Positions 53,224 through 62,053 are shown, numbered from the stretch's first letter. The stretch is 64,000 bases of DNA from Velthaea sp965214335 (GCA_965214335.1 CBDCBO010000005.1:682001-746000); one strand, 5' to 3'. Notes: generated by a model not told the origin, from the sequence alone. A program made the numbers and translations.

Positions 53224-53241
53224 AAAAAACGCTCGCTGAGC
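53224..53241 (-). terminator. U-run hairpin in the leader of the 3D gene
   Basis: On the minus strand GCTC-AGC-GAGC (53241 to 53231) is followed by G and six Ts (53229-53224). The stem is short (four bases plus flank), so it is a weak but T-rich intrinsic terminator shape. It falls about 35-50 bases after the predicted start of transcription and 139 bases before the TTG at 53085. Confidence 0.4.
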
Positions 53242-53278
53242 CGCCGAACGAATCAATTCGCCCGCGACAACTCGGGCT

Positions 53279-53307
53279 ACCATAACATAGGTGTGCGAGC
53301 TCGTCAA
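53279..53307 (-). promoter_or_regulatory. Candidate promoter of the 3D gene
   Basis: TTGACG (53307-53302) and TATGGT (53284-53279) are separated by 17 bases on the minus strand. Transcription would begin near 53272, giving a leader of about 187 bases. Confidence 0.5.
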
Positions 53308-53488
53308 ACCAGTCGCATGAACCGTGTGCCGGCAACCCAAAGACCTCCGCAGGAGCGAAGCGGGCTGCATGCGGCTCCGATATGTTAGACCGCCCCGACG
53401 GGCCCGTCGCTAGCCCGCGCGGTACCAGCCTCGCCGGCTCAGGTGTTCAAGGCCTCGGCCCGCCGGATCGCCAAGCCAAGTCCTTTAG

Positions 53489-54619
53489 GTGGCTGTGCTG
53501 CACGTAGGCTTCTTTACCGAATGTTACCGCCCGATCGTCAATGGTATTGTGGCCAGCATCGACGCCCTGCGGGCCGGCTTCGAGACGGCCGGCGTCGCGG
53601 TCACCACGATCGCGCCGCGGTTTCCGCACTTCGACGATGAAGGCAGCGACATCGTCCGCCTGCCGTCGCTGCCTTTGCCGACGGCCACCGCGTACCGCCT
53701 CTGCCTGCCGTACGTTCACAGCGTCGACCGGGCGCGAGTTCGCGACGTCGCGATCGTCCACACGCATTCGCCCTTCGTTACCGGCTGGATGGGCGCCAAC
53801 TATGCCCGCCGGCGGCGTATTCCGCTGGTGTTCACGTATCACACGCGGATCGAGGCGTACGCGCACTACGTTCCGTTCGAACGCCGGACGACCGAAGCGG
53901 CGGCGCTGACGCTGACCCGTTCGTATGCCAATGCGGCGGACGCGGTCATCGTTCCGACCCGGGCCATGGAGTCGCGTTTGCGCGAATTGGGCGTGCATTC
54001 GACGATCGCCGTGGTGCCGAGCGCCATCGATCTGGAACGCTTCGCCGCCGGGCGGCGCTCGCCGGCGGTACGGGCGCTGCTGGGAGCGCGCGCCGACGCC
54101 CCGTTAGCACTGGTGGTCTCGCGGCTGGCGCGCGAGAAAAATCTCGAGCTCGCGATCGACGCGCTCGCGGCGTCGCGCTACGCGTGGACACGGCTGGCGA
54201 TCGTCGGCGACGGACCGCATCACGCGGCACTCGCAGAACGGGCGCGGGTGGCCGGCGTGGCCGACCGGATTCGGTTCGTGGGGGCCTTACCGCCCGCCGC
54301 GCTGCCCGACGTCTACGCGTCGGCCGATGCGTTCGTTTTTCCGAGCACCACCGAAACGCAGGGGCTTGTTTTGGCCGAAGCGCTGGCGGCCGGGTTGCGC
54401 GTCGTGGCGGTCGACACGCCGGCATCGCGCGAGGGGTTGGGCGGTCATGGGGCCTTGGTGGCGGCCGACCCGAGCGCTTTCGCGTCGGCGCTGGATGATG
54501 CGGTCTGTGGTGGCTCCGATCAGAGTGCCGTACGTTTGGCACACTCACGGTATAGCGTAACGTTACAAACACAGCGCGTGCTGGACGTGTACCGCCGGCT
54601 ACTCGCGACCGACGCTTGA
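53489..54619 (+). CDS. Glycosyltransferase, family 4
   Basis: 376 residues from a GTG at 53489. The pattern HVGFFTECYRPIVNGIVASI, TIAPRFPHFDDE, HTHSPFVTGWMGA, VFTYHTRIEAYAHYVP and FPSTTETQGLVLAEALAAGLRVVAVDTP is that of GT4 lipid or mannose transferases such as diacylglycerol glucosyltransferases. Its product may be an envelope glycolipid. The downstream promoter overlaps its stop. Confidence 0.9.
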   Translation: MAVLHVGFFTECYRPIVNGIVASIDALRAGFETAGVAVTTIAPRFPHFDDEGSDIVRLPSLPLPTATAYRLCLPYVHSVDRARVRDVAIVHTHSPFVTGWMGANYARRRRIPLVFTYHTRIEAYAHYVPFERRTTEAAALTLTRSYANAADAVIVPTRAMESRLRELGVHSTIAVVPSAIDLERFAAGRRSPAVRALLGARADAPLALVVSRLAREKNLELAIDALAASRYAWTRLAIVGDGPHHAALAERARVAGVADRIRFVGALPPAALPDVYASADAFVFPSTTETQGLVLAEALAAGLRVVAVDTPASREGLGGHGALVAADPSAFASALDDAVCGGSDQSAVRLAHSRYSVTLQTQRVLDVYRRLLATDA

Positions 54620-54644
54620 CTCGAACACACGTTCGATATACAAT
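54616..54644 (+). promoter_or_regulatory. Consensus-like promoter of the RNase H-like gene
   Basis: TTGACT at 54616-54621 and TACAAT at 54639-54644 are 17 bases apart. The -35 overlaps the stop codon of the glycosyltransferase. Transcription would begin about four bases before the ATG at 54656, so the leader would be very short, although AAAAGG lies just before the ATG. Confidence 0.65.
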
Positions 54645-54655
54645 GAAAAGGTATC

Positions 54656-55090
54656 ATGACCAACATCCGCCGTGCCCGCCCGGCCGCCGACGTCGCAGTC
54701 GGCTTCGCGGCCGACGCCCAAGGTAAAGGCATCGCTTACGCCGCGATTAGCACCGGCAGTTCGGCCGGCACCGTTCGGCTGACGTTTTCCGCACCGCCGC
54801 TCGCGGGGCTCGACGGCCGCGAGCAAGGCTATGCGGCAATCGCGGCGGTTGCCGCGCACCTCAAAGTTCGGGGATTCGTGCGCGTGCGGTTGCGGGTCAG
54901 CGATGCTCGAGTCGTCAGTGAACTTGCCGGGGCCGGGTCGCCGCCCAAAGCGTTGGCTATGGCGTTTGTGAAAATCCGCTGCGCGCTGCACGGTCTGGGC
55001 GCCGCCCGATTGGAAGTCGCGGATCCGGTTGCGGTCGACGACTTAACGGCGCGTGCGCAGGCGGAGGTCAGTCTCAACGTGGCTGCCTAG
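54656..55090 (+). CDS. RNase H-like small protein
   Basis: 144 residues. The order of elements resembles an RNase HI/RVT_3 domain: an N-terminal strand with the Asp of GFAADAQG, a strand with YAAIST, Glu in REQGYAAIAAV as in the usual E-x-x-A, a strand RLRVSDARVV with Asp, and a final VDDLTARAQAE with Asp. So the four acidic residues D-E-D-D may all be in place. Similarity is by pattern only; the strands differ from typical RNase H. It is followed by mpg. Confidence 0.45.
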   Translation: MTNIRRARPAADVAVGFAADAQGKGIAYAAISTGSSAGTVRLTFSAPPLAGLDGREQGYAAIAAVAAHLKVRGFVRVRLRVSDARVVSELAGAGSPPKALAMAFVKIRCALHGLGAARLEVADPVAVDDLTARAQAEVSLNVAA

Positions 55091-55094
55091 CGCG

Positions 55095-55697
55095 ATGCGG
55101 CGGTTGGGGCGTAGCGACGTGCCGCTCGATACGGGCGCGCTGGCGCAGTTCCTCATCGGTGTGCTGCTGGTGCGCCGACTCGATACCGGCGATGTGCTGG
55201 CCGGTCGGATCGTCGAAACCGAGGCGTACGCACCGGGCGACCCCGCCTCGCACGCGTTTCGCGGGCCGACACCCCGCAACCAAACCATGTTCGGGCGCCA
55301 CTTTCATGCGTATGTGTACTTCATCTATGGCTCGGCATATTGCGTCAATGTCAGCTCGGAGGCGCCGGGTGTCGGTGCGGCGGTGCTCATTCGGGCGCTC
55401 GAGCCGGTGGCGGGGACCGGGGTGATGCGGACCTTACGCGGTCCCTCGGTCAGCGACCGCGATCTATTGCGCGGCCCGGGCCGGCTATGCGCCGGCTTGG
55501 ACATCGACCGCCGGCTCAACGATGCCGACCTCGAAACGGATCCGCGCTTGTGGCTGGCCGACGACGGCGCCGGCAAGCCGGCCGTCGGGCGATCGAGCCG
55601 CATCGGCTTGACGCGTGCCGTCGGCGTCGAACACCGCTTCTATGCGTACAACTGCCGCTACCTCAGTGGTCCGCGCGCGTTGTCGCCCGACCGCTAG
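55095..55697 (+). CDS. mpg: 3-methyladenine DNA glycosylase (Mpg/AAG type)
   Basis: 200 residues from an ATG at 55095. Family features: GRIVETEAYAPGDPASHAFRGPTPRNQTMFGRHFHAYVYFIYG with the catalytic Glu and base-binding Tyr/His, then VLIRALEPV and LLRGPGRLCAGLDI. It removes alkylated purines from DNA. It starts four bases after the RNase H-like stop, so the two are one operon. Confidence 0.92.
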   Translation: MRRLGRSDVPLDTGALAQFLIGVLLVRRLDTGDVLAGRIVETEAYAPGDPASHAFRGPTPRNQTMFGRHFHAYVYFIYGSAYCVNVSSEAPGVGAAVLIRALEPVAGTGVMRTLRGPSVSDRDLLRGPGRLCAGLDIDRRLNDADLETDPRLWLADDGAGKPAVGRSSRIGLTRAVGVEHRFYAYNCRYLSGPRALSPDR

Positions 55698-55814
55698 CGC
55701 GCTGCCGTCATCACGGCGCCTACGATCGTTGGAGGCGAGGTGTGGGCCGGCGTACTGCATGTGTCGTGCCGGCGCGTACGTTTACTAGCCGCGGCGCCGG
55801 AAAGACTTGTGACG

Positions 55815-55844
55815 TTGCTCGCAAAGGTTGAGGTGTGATATAGT
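55815..55844 (+). promoter_or_regulatory. Candidate promoter of rho
   Basis: TTGCTC at 55815-55820 and TATAGT at 55839-55844, spacer 18 bases. Transcription would begin near 55851, giving a leader of about 135 bases to the CTG at 55986. Confidence 0.45.
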
Positions 55845-55985
55845 CCGGGCGGCGCTGAGCGATGGATACATCGAGGCGTTCGATTCATTCCTACGGCGCT
55901 TCCGCGTCGCAGCGTTCCGGGAGCCTCGCCACAGGAACGCTTCGCCGCACGCAGGTGCGTCATTTTCGCAGAAGAGAGACCTCCG

Positions 55986-57413
55986 CTGCAGTTCGACAAT
56001 CGGCCCCCGCAAAACGGACGTCCGCCTGACGCGGCCGGTAACCGCCGCCGCCGTTCGCGTCGCGGACGTCAGCGTTTCGAGAACGGGGCCGCTCAGGCTC
56101 CCGACGTTTTCGCCCAGCCGGAATTTCCCCAACCCGTCGGTCCGCCGCTGCTGTCGGCGGCACAGCTCGCCGAAATGAGCAAGACCGAACTCAACGAGCT
56201 GGCGAAAACATTCGATATCGCAACGCCGGTTAAAATTAAAAAGGACGAACTCGTCGCTCAAATTCTCGAGATCGCCGTATCGCGCTCGGGACTTGAAATC
56301 GCGAGCGGCGTCTTGGACATACTGCCCGAAGGTTACGGCTTTCTGCGCCGGTCGGGTTTTGCGGCCGGACCCGATGATATCTACATCTCGCAGTCGCAGA
56401 TCCGGCGTTTCGAGTTGCGGCGCGGTGACCTCGTCGCCGGGCAAGTGCGCAAACCCAAAGATAATGAAAAGTACTACGGCATCGTCAAAGTGGAAACGGT
56501 CAATGCCGTCGATCCCGATGTATTGCGCGAACGGCCGCAATTCGATGCGTTGACAACCGGCCACCCGGCCGAACGCTTTACGCTCGAGCAGCGCGGTGTC
56601 ACCGCAACGCGAATTATCGACCTCTTCGCGCCGCTCGGACGCGGCCAACGCGTGCTCGTCGCAGCGCCGCCCAAAGCCGGCAAGACGACGCTTATCAAAG
56701 AAATCGCCGGCGCGATCGGAACGAATTATCCGCAGGTCGAGCTCATCACGGTGCTTGTCGACGAGCGCCTCGAAGACGTTACGGATCTTACGCGATCGAT
56801 CCGCGGCACGGTTGTCGCGACCACCTTCGACGAACATTCCGAAGTTGGAATCAACGCTGTCGAGCTGGTGCTCGAACGGGCGAAACGGATCGTTGAACTC
56901 GGCGGCGACGCGGTCATTCTCTTGGATTCGATCACGCGCTTGACGCGTGCGTATAATGGCGCGCAACCCGCTTCGAGCCGGGTTGTTCCCGGCGGTCTGG
57001 AAGCAGCCGCGCTGTACCGGGCCAAGCGTTATTTCTCAGCCGCGCGCAAAATTGAGGGCGGTGGTTCGCTGACGATCGTGGCAACGGTCTTCGTCGATAC
57101 GGGCGCCAAGATCGACGACCAGATCCACGAAGAATTCCGGCGTAGCGCCAACGCTGAAATCGATCTATCCCGACTGCTCGCCGACAGCCGCATCTTTCCG
57201 GCGATCGACATCAAACGGTCCGGAACGCGGCACGAGGAGTTGTTGCTGGCGGAGCTCGAGTTACGTCGCGTGTGGCAATTACGGCGTGCGACCGTTGCTA
57301 TGGGCGCCACGGATTTTGCCGAACTCGTCCTCGAACGCATCGGCAAAACCAAGAGTAATAGCGAATTTTTAACGGCGATTACCGATCGAGCCATCGCGGC
57401 GCTCAAGCCGTAA
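55986..57413 (+). CDS. rho: Transcription termination factor Rho
   Basis: Rho ATPase, a hexameric helicase that ends transcription. From the ATG at 56175 there are 412 residues, but the same frame upstream reads like the Arg-rich N-terminal insertion of other Rho proteins (NRRRRSRRGRQRFEN and then LLSAAQLAEM leading into MSKTELNELAK). No ATG, GTG or TTG occurs there; CTG at 55986 after GAAGAGAGAC is the best start, giving 475 residues. Core motifs: YGFLR, PPKAGKTTLIKEIA (Walker A), VILLDSITRLTRAYN (Walker B) and the C-terminal QLRRATVAMG. Confidence 0.92.
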   Translation: MQFDNRPPQNGRPPDAAGNRRRRSRRGRQRFENGAAQAPDVFAQPEFPQPVGPPLLSAAQLAEMSKTELNELAKTFDIATPVKIKKDELVAQILEIAVSRSGLEIASGVLDILPEGYGFLRRSGFAAGPDDIYISQSQIRRFELRRGDLVAGQVRKPKDNEKYYGIVKVETVNAVDPDVLRERPQFDALTTGHPAERFTLEQRGVTATRIIDLFAPLGRGQRVLVAAPPKAGKTTLIKEIAGAIGTNYPQVELITVLVDERLEDVTDLTRSIRGTVVATTFDEHSEVGINAVELVLERAKRIVELGGDAVILLDSITRLTRAYNGAQPASSRVVPGGLEAAALYRAKRYFSAARKIEGGGSLTIVATVFVDTGAKIDDQIHEEFRRSANAEIDLSRLLADSRIFPAIDIKRSGTRHEELLLAELELRRVWQLRRATVAMGATDFAELVLERIGKTKSNSEFLTAITDRAIAALKP

Positions 57414-57435
57414 GAATGCGTCGGCAGCACTTCCA

Positions 57436-58167
57436 ATGATGCGACTGGCGCGCTATTTGGCGCAGGCTGGTGTTGCGTCCCGGCGCAAAGCCGAAGCCTT
57501 CATCGCCGCTGGTAGCGTTCGCGTAAACGGTAATGCGGTGCGCGAATTGGGCACCGTCGTCGATCCCGATAGTGACGTCATCGAATACGGCGGCCGGATC
57601 GTGCGCGCCACGACCGAGCACACGTACTACGTGCTGCACAAACCATTCGGCGTCATTACGACGATGCACGATCCCGAAGGCCGGCGCACGGTCGCCGACG
57701 TGGTTCGTGCGCGCGGTATTGCCCAGCGTGTGGTGCCCGTCGGCCGGCTCGACTACGACACCGCCGGGGTGCTGCTGCTCACCGATGACGGCGACCTCGC
57801 TCACGTTCTCACGCATCCGCGTTTCGGCGTCGAGAAAACGTATCGGGCGACGGTGCGCGGACGCTTATCTCCGCAGGCGGTCGCGGCGTTGGGTGCCGGC
57901 GTGAAACTCGATGACGGGCGCTCCTCGCCTGCGATCCTGCACGTCGTCGCCGTGCGCGGACCGCGCTCGACGGTCGATATCACGATCCACGAGGGCAAGA
58001 ATCGTCAAGTCCGGCGGATGTTCGAGCAGATCGATCATCCGGTGCTCGATTTAGTACGCCTGCGCTTCGGTCCGATATCGCTGGGTCCACTTGGTCCGGG
58101 CGAATTGCGTCCGGCCAGCGAACGCGAGGTGCGCGAATTGCGGGCCATTCTGGCTGCAACGTCGTGA
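57436..58167 (+). CDS. rRNA pseudouridine synthase (RsuA/RluB family)
   Basis: 243 residues. An S4 domain (LARYLAQAGVASRRKAEAFIAAGSVRVNG) is followed by the synthase part with the catalytic Asp in VGRLDYDTAGVLLLTDDGDL, and EGKNRQVRRMFEQI at the C-terminus. It is most like RluB, which makes pseudouridine in 23S rRNA. It lies 22 bases after rho and overlaps aroH by four bases. Confidence 0.92.
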   Translation: MMRLARYLAQAGVASRRKAEAFIAAGSVRVNGNAVRELGTVVDPDSDVIEYGGRIVRATTEHTYYVLHKPFGVITTMHDPEGRRTVADVVRARGIAQRVVPVGRLDYDTAGVLLLTDDGDLAHVLTHPRFGVEKTYRATVRGRLSPQAVAALGAGVKLDDGRSSPAILHVVAVRGPRSTVDITIHEGKNRQVRRMFEQIDHPVLDLVRLRFGPISLGPLGPGELRPASEREVRELRAILAATS

Positions 58168-58529
58168 CCGTCGTGCGCGGCATTCGCGGCGCGATCACGG
58201 TCGAGCGTGACGAGCCGGCGCTCTTACTCGACGCGACCGAATCGCTGTTGCGCGCGATCGTCGGACACAACGACGTTGTTCCCGACGATATCGCCTCAGC
58301 GTTGTTCACGCTGACTCCCGACTTGCGATCTGAATTTCCGGCAGCGGCGGCCCGCCGGATGGGTTGGCTCCTGGTGCCGCTACTCAATTTCACCGAAATC
58401 GGCGTGCCCGGCGGACTTGCCCGCTGCATTCGAGTACTCGTGCACGTCAACACCGACAAGTCCGCGCAGCAAATCGTGCACGTCTATCTCGATGGTGCGG
58501 CCGTGCTGCGGCCCGATCTCAAACGGTGA
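58164..58529 (+). CDS. aroH: Monofunctional chorismate mutase
   Basis: 121 residues from a GTG at 58164. AroH-class trimer with GIRGAITVERDEPALLLDATESLLRAIV, FTLTPDLRSEFPAAAARRMGW and VPLLNFTEIGVPGGLARCIRVLVHV. It converts chorismate to prephenate, the branch point to phenylalanine and tyrosine. Coupled to both neighbours by GTGA overlaps. Confidence 0.95.
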   Translation: MTVVRGIRGAITVERDEPALLLDATESLLRAIVGHNDVVPDDIASALFTLTPDLRSEFPAAAARRMGWLLVPLLNFTEIGVPGGLARCIRVLVHVNTDKSAQQIVHVYLDGAAVLRPDLKR

Positions 58530-59398
58530 GCCGTCCGCGGCTCGGCATTGCCGGTATCGGGCTCATCGGCGGGTCGATTGCGCTGCGCGCGCGGACCGCT
58601 CACGCCCACGTCATCGGTTTCGATCGCGACCCGGCAACCGTCGCGCGCGCCTTCGCACGCGGCGCGATCGACGCCCAGGCGCCGAGTCTGGAAACACTGG
58701 CGGCGCAGTGCGAAACACTCGTCATCGCTTTGCCGGTGGATGCGACCGCGAACGCGCTCGACGCCTTGGCCGGCGTTCAGGGTCCGGCGCTGGTGCTCGA
58801 CGTCGCGTCCGTCAAAGGCATCTTCACCCGCTATGCCGGCCGGATCGCCAACTACGTCGGCACGCATCCGATGGCCGGTCGCGAGCGCGGCGGCATCGAC
58901 GCCGCCGAGGCGCAGCTCTTCGAGCACGCCAGCTGGGCGCATGTACCGCACGCGGACGACGTGCTGATCGCGCGCGTGCGCGCGTTCATTATCGCAATGG
59001 GCGCTACGCCGCTGCAGATCGAGGCCCAGCGCCATGATGCGATCGTGGCCCTGACCTCGCATTTGCCGCAAAGTCTATCCGTTGTCTTGGGCGCCCGGCT
59101 TGCCGACGCGGCGCGCGGCGACGCGCAGGTTACGGAACTGTGCGGACCGGGCATACTCTCCATGCTGCGGCTGGCGCGTTCGCCGGAGGCGACGTGGGGT
59201 CCGATCGTCGAAGCGAACGCGGGTTGGATAGCCGAGCAACTTCGATCCGTCGCGCACGATCTCGATACGGTGGCCCGTGCACTCGAAGCCGGAGATAGCC
59301 GGCCGCTGTTAGCGAATTTCGCCCCCGCTCGTCAGGCCGCAAACGCCCTTGCGGATCGTTTTCCCCAACCTGCCGCACGTCTAGCTCATCCCGGCTAG
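58526..59398 (+). CDS. tyrA: Prephenate dehydrogenase
   Basis: 290 residues from a GTG at 58526. NAD-binding GIAGIGLIGGSIA at the start, DVASVKGIF, catalytic histidine in THPMAGRERGG, and a helical dimer domain at the end (ALTSHLPQSLSVVLGARL). It converts prephenate to 4-hydroxyphenylpyruvate for tyrosine. It lies next to aroH, so the two steps of the tyrosine branch are adjacent. Confidence 0.92.
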   Translation: MSRPRLGIAGIGLIGGSIALRARTAHAHVIGFDRDPATVARAFARGAIDAQAPSLETLAAQCETLVIALPVDATANALDALAGVQGPALVLDVASVKGIFTRYAGRIANYVGTHPMAGRERGGIDAAEAQLFEHASWAHVPHADDVLIARVRAFIIAMGATPLQIEAQRHDAIVALTSHLPQSLSVVLGARLADAARGDAQVTELCGPGILSMLRLARSPEATWGPIVEANAGWIAEQLRSVAHDLDTVARALEAGDSRPLLANFAPARQAANALADRFPQPAARLAHPG

Positions 59399-59435
59399 CC
59401 GCCGCACTTCATCATCGCCCCGCTCACGAGGTAGT

Positions 59436-60749
59436 ATGTCCCTTCGTTCGACGTCCTTCGCGGTGACCGCCGCCGTTGTCATGGGGTCGCTGCCGCTGCG
59501 TGCGCCGGCACAGACGTCCGTCTTTTACGTCCCGCCGAAGCTGGCGTCGCGCGGCACCAGTACCACCCCGATCGCGGGTAAAGGGACCGTCACCGTCAAG
59601 GTCTTCGTTCACGCCAACGGCAAAGCCGTCGTGCCGTCGACCGTCCAGAAGTCGACGAATCACGCCGACGACGCGGCCGCACTTGAAATCGCCAAGGCTT
59701 CAACGTATAAGCCCGCCACCAAAGACGGCAAAGCGACGGACGCGTTCTACACGTTCGTGCTCAACTTCTCGGGCAGCGGATCGATCACCGATCCGAACGA
59801 ACGATCGAACGGCGCGCTGCAAAGTATCTCCGCCCTCGAACGCGGTGGCAACTACGCCGGTGCCAAGACACAGCTGGCGACCTATCTGCAGAGTCACCCC
59901 GACGACAAAGACGCCTACGATTTGCTGGGAGTCGCCGACGCGTTCACCGACGACTTCAGCGCCGCGGCGGCCGCCTTCGGCAAAGCCGGCACGATTCCAG
60001 CCAAGTATAAGACCTTAGCGGGCAAGACCTATACGAACGCCGCTGCGACGGCGCTCAAAGCGAACGACGATGACTCGGCGGTCGGTTATGCCGGAAAGGC
60101 GATCGATCTCGTGCCGTCGGCGGAGCCGTATAACATTCGCGGCAGTGCGGAGTACGCGCAGAAGAAGTACGACCCGGCCATCACCGATCTAGAAAAAGCG
60201 CGCGATTTAGCGGTCGCCGCCAAGAGCGACAACCACCAGCTGGCGATCATCGAGACCAATCTCACCGCGGCCTATATGGGTGCCGGTCAGAGCGATAAGG
60301 GCTTGGCAACGGCCAAAGACGTGACCCGGCTCGACCCCACGATCACCCAGACGGGCGACGTCATCGCGCAGTACTATAACGATAAGGCGACGTCCCTGGT
60401 GAAGTCGGGCGACCGCAAAGCCGCCGCCGATCAGCTCGACGCCGGCGCCGGGGCGGCGCCGAAATATGCCGTTCAACTCTACAGCAACGCGGCAACGATC
60501 ATGGCCAGCGATACGAAACCGGATTGGAAGGCCGTCAAAACCGAGGCCGACAAGGCGCTGGCGATCGACCCCAACGACGCGCGTTCGAATTATGTCGCCG
60601 GCGTCGCTCTTGCGAACGACAAAAACACAAAGGATGCCCTTACATACCTTACCAAGGCACAGGCATCAGCAAAAACCGGTAACGACCCCGACCTGAGCAA
60701 GCAGATCGATGCCGCGCTCAAGCAGCTGGAACCGGCCGGCGCCAAGTAG
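59436..60749 (+). CDS. Secreted protein with TonB-like domain and TPR repeats
   Basis: 437 residues with a signal peptide (AVTAAVVMGSLPLRAPAQT). A TonB-C-like domain is near the start: KGTVTVKVFVHANGKAVVPSTVQKSTNHADDAAALEIAKASTYKPATKDG. From about 125 the rest is TPR: ALERGGNYAGAKTQLATYLQSHPDDKDAYDLLGVADAF, AYMGAGQSDKGLATAK, YVAGVALANDKNTKDALTYLTKA. It sits ahead of exbB and may be part of the same system. Confidence 0.75.
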   Translation: MSLRSTSFAVTAAVVMGSLPLRAPAQTSVFYVPPKLASRGTSTTPIAGKGTVTVKVFVHANGKAVVPSTVQKSTNHADDAAALEIAKASTYKPATKDGKATDAFYTFVLNFSGSGSITDPNERSNGALQSISALERGGNYAGAKTQLATYLQSHPDDKDAYDLLGVADAFTDDFSAAAAAFGKAGTIPAKYKTLAGKTYTNAAATALKANDDDSAVGYAGKAIDLVPSAEPYNIRGSAEYAQKKYDPAITDLEKARDLAVAAKSDNHQLAIIETNLTAAYMGAGQSDKGLATAKDVTRLDPTITQTGDVIAQYYNDKATSLVKSGDRKAAADQLDAGAGAAPKYAVQLYSNAATIMASDTKPDWKAVKTEADKALAIDPNDARSNYVAGVALANDKNTKDALTYLTKAQASAKTGNDPDLSKQIDAALKQLEPAGAK

Positions 60750-60876
60750 CTCGATTCCCGGCGCAAGACGAGGAATCGCGGGGCTGATTGCTAAGACCCA
60801 CGCCTCGCTCGCAGCAGCGAAGGCTCCTTTTCGTCGCTCGTGCGACAACCAACGTCTTTGGAGGCGCTAGCACACA

Positions 60877-61542
60877 GTGGATTTCGGTAACTTCTTCCAG
60901 ACGATCGTATCGGGCGGTCCCGCGATGTGGGCGCTGCTGCTCCTGTCCGTCATCGCCATCGCCATCGTGATCGAGCGGCTGTTCTTTTTCGCGACACAAC
61001 ACTCGGATTCGAAGGCGCTGCTGCGACAACTCGGTCAGAAGATCGCCGCTGACGATCTCACCGGAGCGATGAAGACGTGCCAGACCAACAAGGGCATGTT
61101 GCCGCGCATTCTCGAGTTCGGTTTGGCGCGCGGTGAAAAGAACCGCGCCGACATCACCGACGCACTCTCGATCGCGCTCATGGAAAACCTCAACGCGCTC
61201 GAGCGCAACCTGGGGATCATCGGTACGATCGCCGTCATCGCGCCGTTCGTTGGCCTGTTCGGCACGGTGCTCGGTATCATCAAGGCCTTCCAAGATATCG
61301 CGCTCAAGGGCAACTCAACGCCGGCCGTCGTTGCCGCCGGTGTATCGGAAGCGCTGATCACGACTGCCGCCGGTTTGTTCGTCGCGGTTGTGTCCGTCGT
61401 GTTCTTCAACTATTTCAAGACCCGCATCAAGGCCTACAATCAGGACATGATCGTGGCGGCGAATCAGCTCGCCGAAATGCTGCATTTTCACAATACCGGT
61501 GCGCCGATTCCGACCGATCTGTATCGTCCGGCCGCGAAATAA
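60877..61542 (+). CDS. exbB: ExbB/TolQ-type proton channel
   Basis: 221 residues from a GTG at 60877 with GGAGG upstream. Three helices: FQTIVSGGPAMWALLLLSVIAIAIVIERL, LGIIGTIAVIAPFVGLFGTVLGIIKAF and VSEALITTAAGLFVAVVSVVFFNYF. The region between the second and third helices matches MotA/TolQ/ExbB. It uses the proton gradient to drive TonB-like proteins. Confidence 0.92.
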   Translation: MDFGNFFQTIVSGGPAMWALLLLSVIAIAIVIERLFFFATQHSDSKALLRQLGQKIAADDLTGAMKTCQTNKGMLPRILEFGLARGEKNRADITDALSIALMENLNALERNLGIIGTIAVIAPFVGLFGTVLGIIKAFQDIALKGNSTPAVVAAGVSEALITTAAGLFVAVVSVVFFNYFKTRIKAYNQDMIVAANQLAEMLHFHNTGAPIPTDLYRPAAK

Positions 61543-61571
61543 CGGCGTCGGGTTAAAGGGAGAATACCGCT

Positions 61572-61985
61572 TTGTCGATGGTTTCGTCCGCGGGGGACGA
61601 TCAAGTCATGGCCGAGATCAACATCACGCCGTTTACCGACGTGTTGCTGGTCTTGCTGATCATCTTCATGATCCTCGCCGCGCTCATCACGCCGCCCGGC
61701 TTCCAGAAACAATTACCCGACAAGAGTGACAATTCGCCGGTCACGACCGTGACGAAGAACAAATCGATCGAGGTACTGGTCAACGACAAGGGCCGGATTT
61801 TCATCGACAACAAAGAGAGCGACGTCACGCACATCTATGCCGATATGTCTGATGTCGCGAAGCGCCGCGGAAAATTGCACGTCTCGCTTGCCGCCGACGT
61901 TAAAGCGCCGTACGGAATCATCATCAAAATCCTTGACGCTGCGAAGATCTCCCACCTCGACGACGTCGGATTCGTGACATCGTAG
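61572..61985 (+). CDS. exbD: ExbD/TolR-like protein, first copy
   Basis: 137 residues from a TTG at 61572; an ATG at 61578 is also possible. INITPFTDVLLVLLIIFMILAALI is the single ExbD helix with its essential aspartate, followed by a small periplasmic domain (GRIFIDNKESDVTHIYADM). It works with the ExbB protein encoded just upstream. Confidence 0.92.
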   Translation: MSMVSSAGDDQVMAEINITPFTDVLLVLLIIFMILAALITPPGFQKQLPDKSDNSPVTTVTKNKSIEVLVNDKGRIFIDNKESDVTHIYADMSDVAKRRGKLHVSLAADVKAPYGIIIKILDAAKISHLDDVGFVTS

Positions 61986-62053
61986 GATGCCGTTGCACAT
62001 GATGGCGCTTTCCACCGTCGAGCAACGTGCGAATGAAGGGCATGTGAGATAGC

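Larger units (their letters stand above)
53086..53488. other. Leader and divergent promoter region, about 400 bases
   Basis: On the minus strand it holds the leader of the 3D gene: a promoter at 53279-53307, small hairpins near 53240-53275 and a U-run hairpin at 53224-53241. On the plus strand a glycosyltransferase starts at 53489. A 65-residue plus frame at 53191-53388 has no ribosome binding site or motif. Known riboswitch motifs for this gene type were not found. Confidence 0.5.

Noticed and set aside
53300..53380. SAH- or c-di-GMP-like riboswitch on the plus strand
   Set aside because: A few bases look similar (AGGAGCG, GGCTCCG) but core pairs and spacing do not fit, and the downstream gene is a glycosyltransferase.
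53191..53388. 65-codon plus-strand gene in the 3D leader
   Set aside because: No ribosome binding site, no motif, and it lies opposite the promoter and leader of the 3D gene.
53161..53400. c-di-AMP (ydaO-type) riboswitch ahead of the 3D-domain gene
   Set aside because: Expected conserved segments such as GGGGTGAA and CAGCTAACC are absent, and the promoter leaves too little RNA before the U-run.
55785..56966. Long minus-strand frame of 393 codons antisense to rho
   Set aside because: It mirrors the coding frame of rho, has no motif or start context, and rho is clear on the plus strand.
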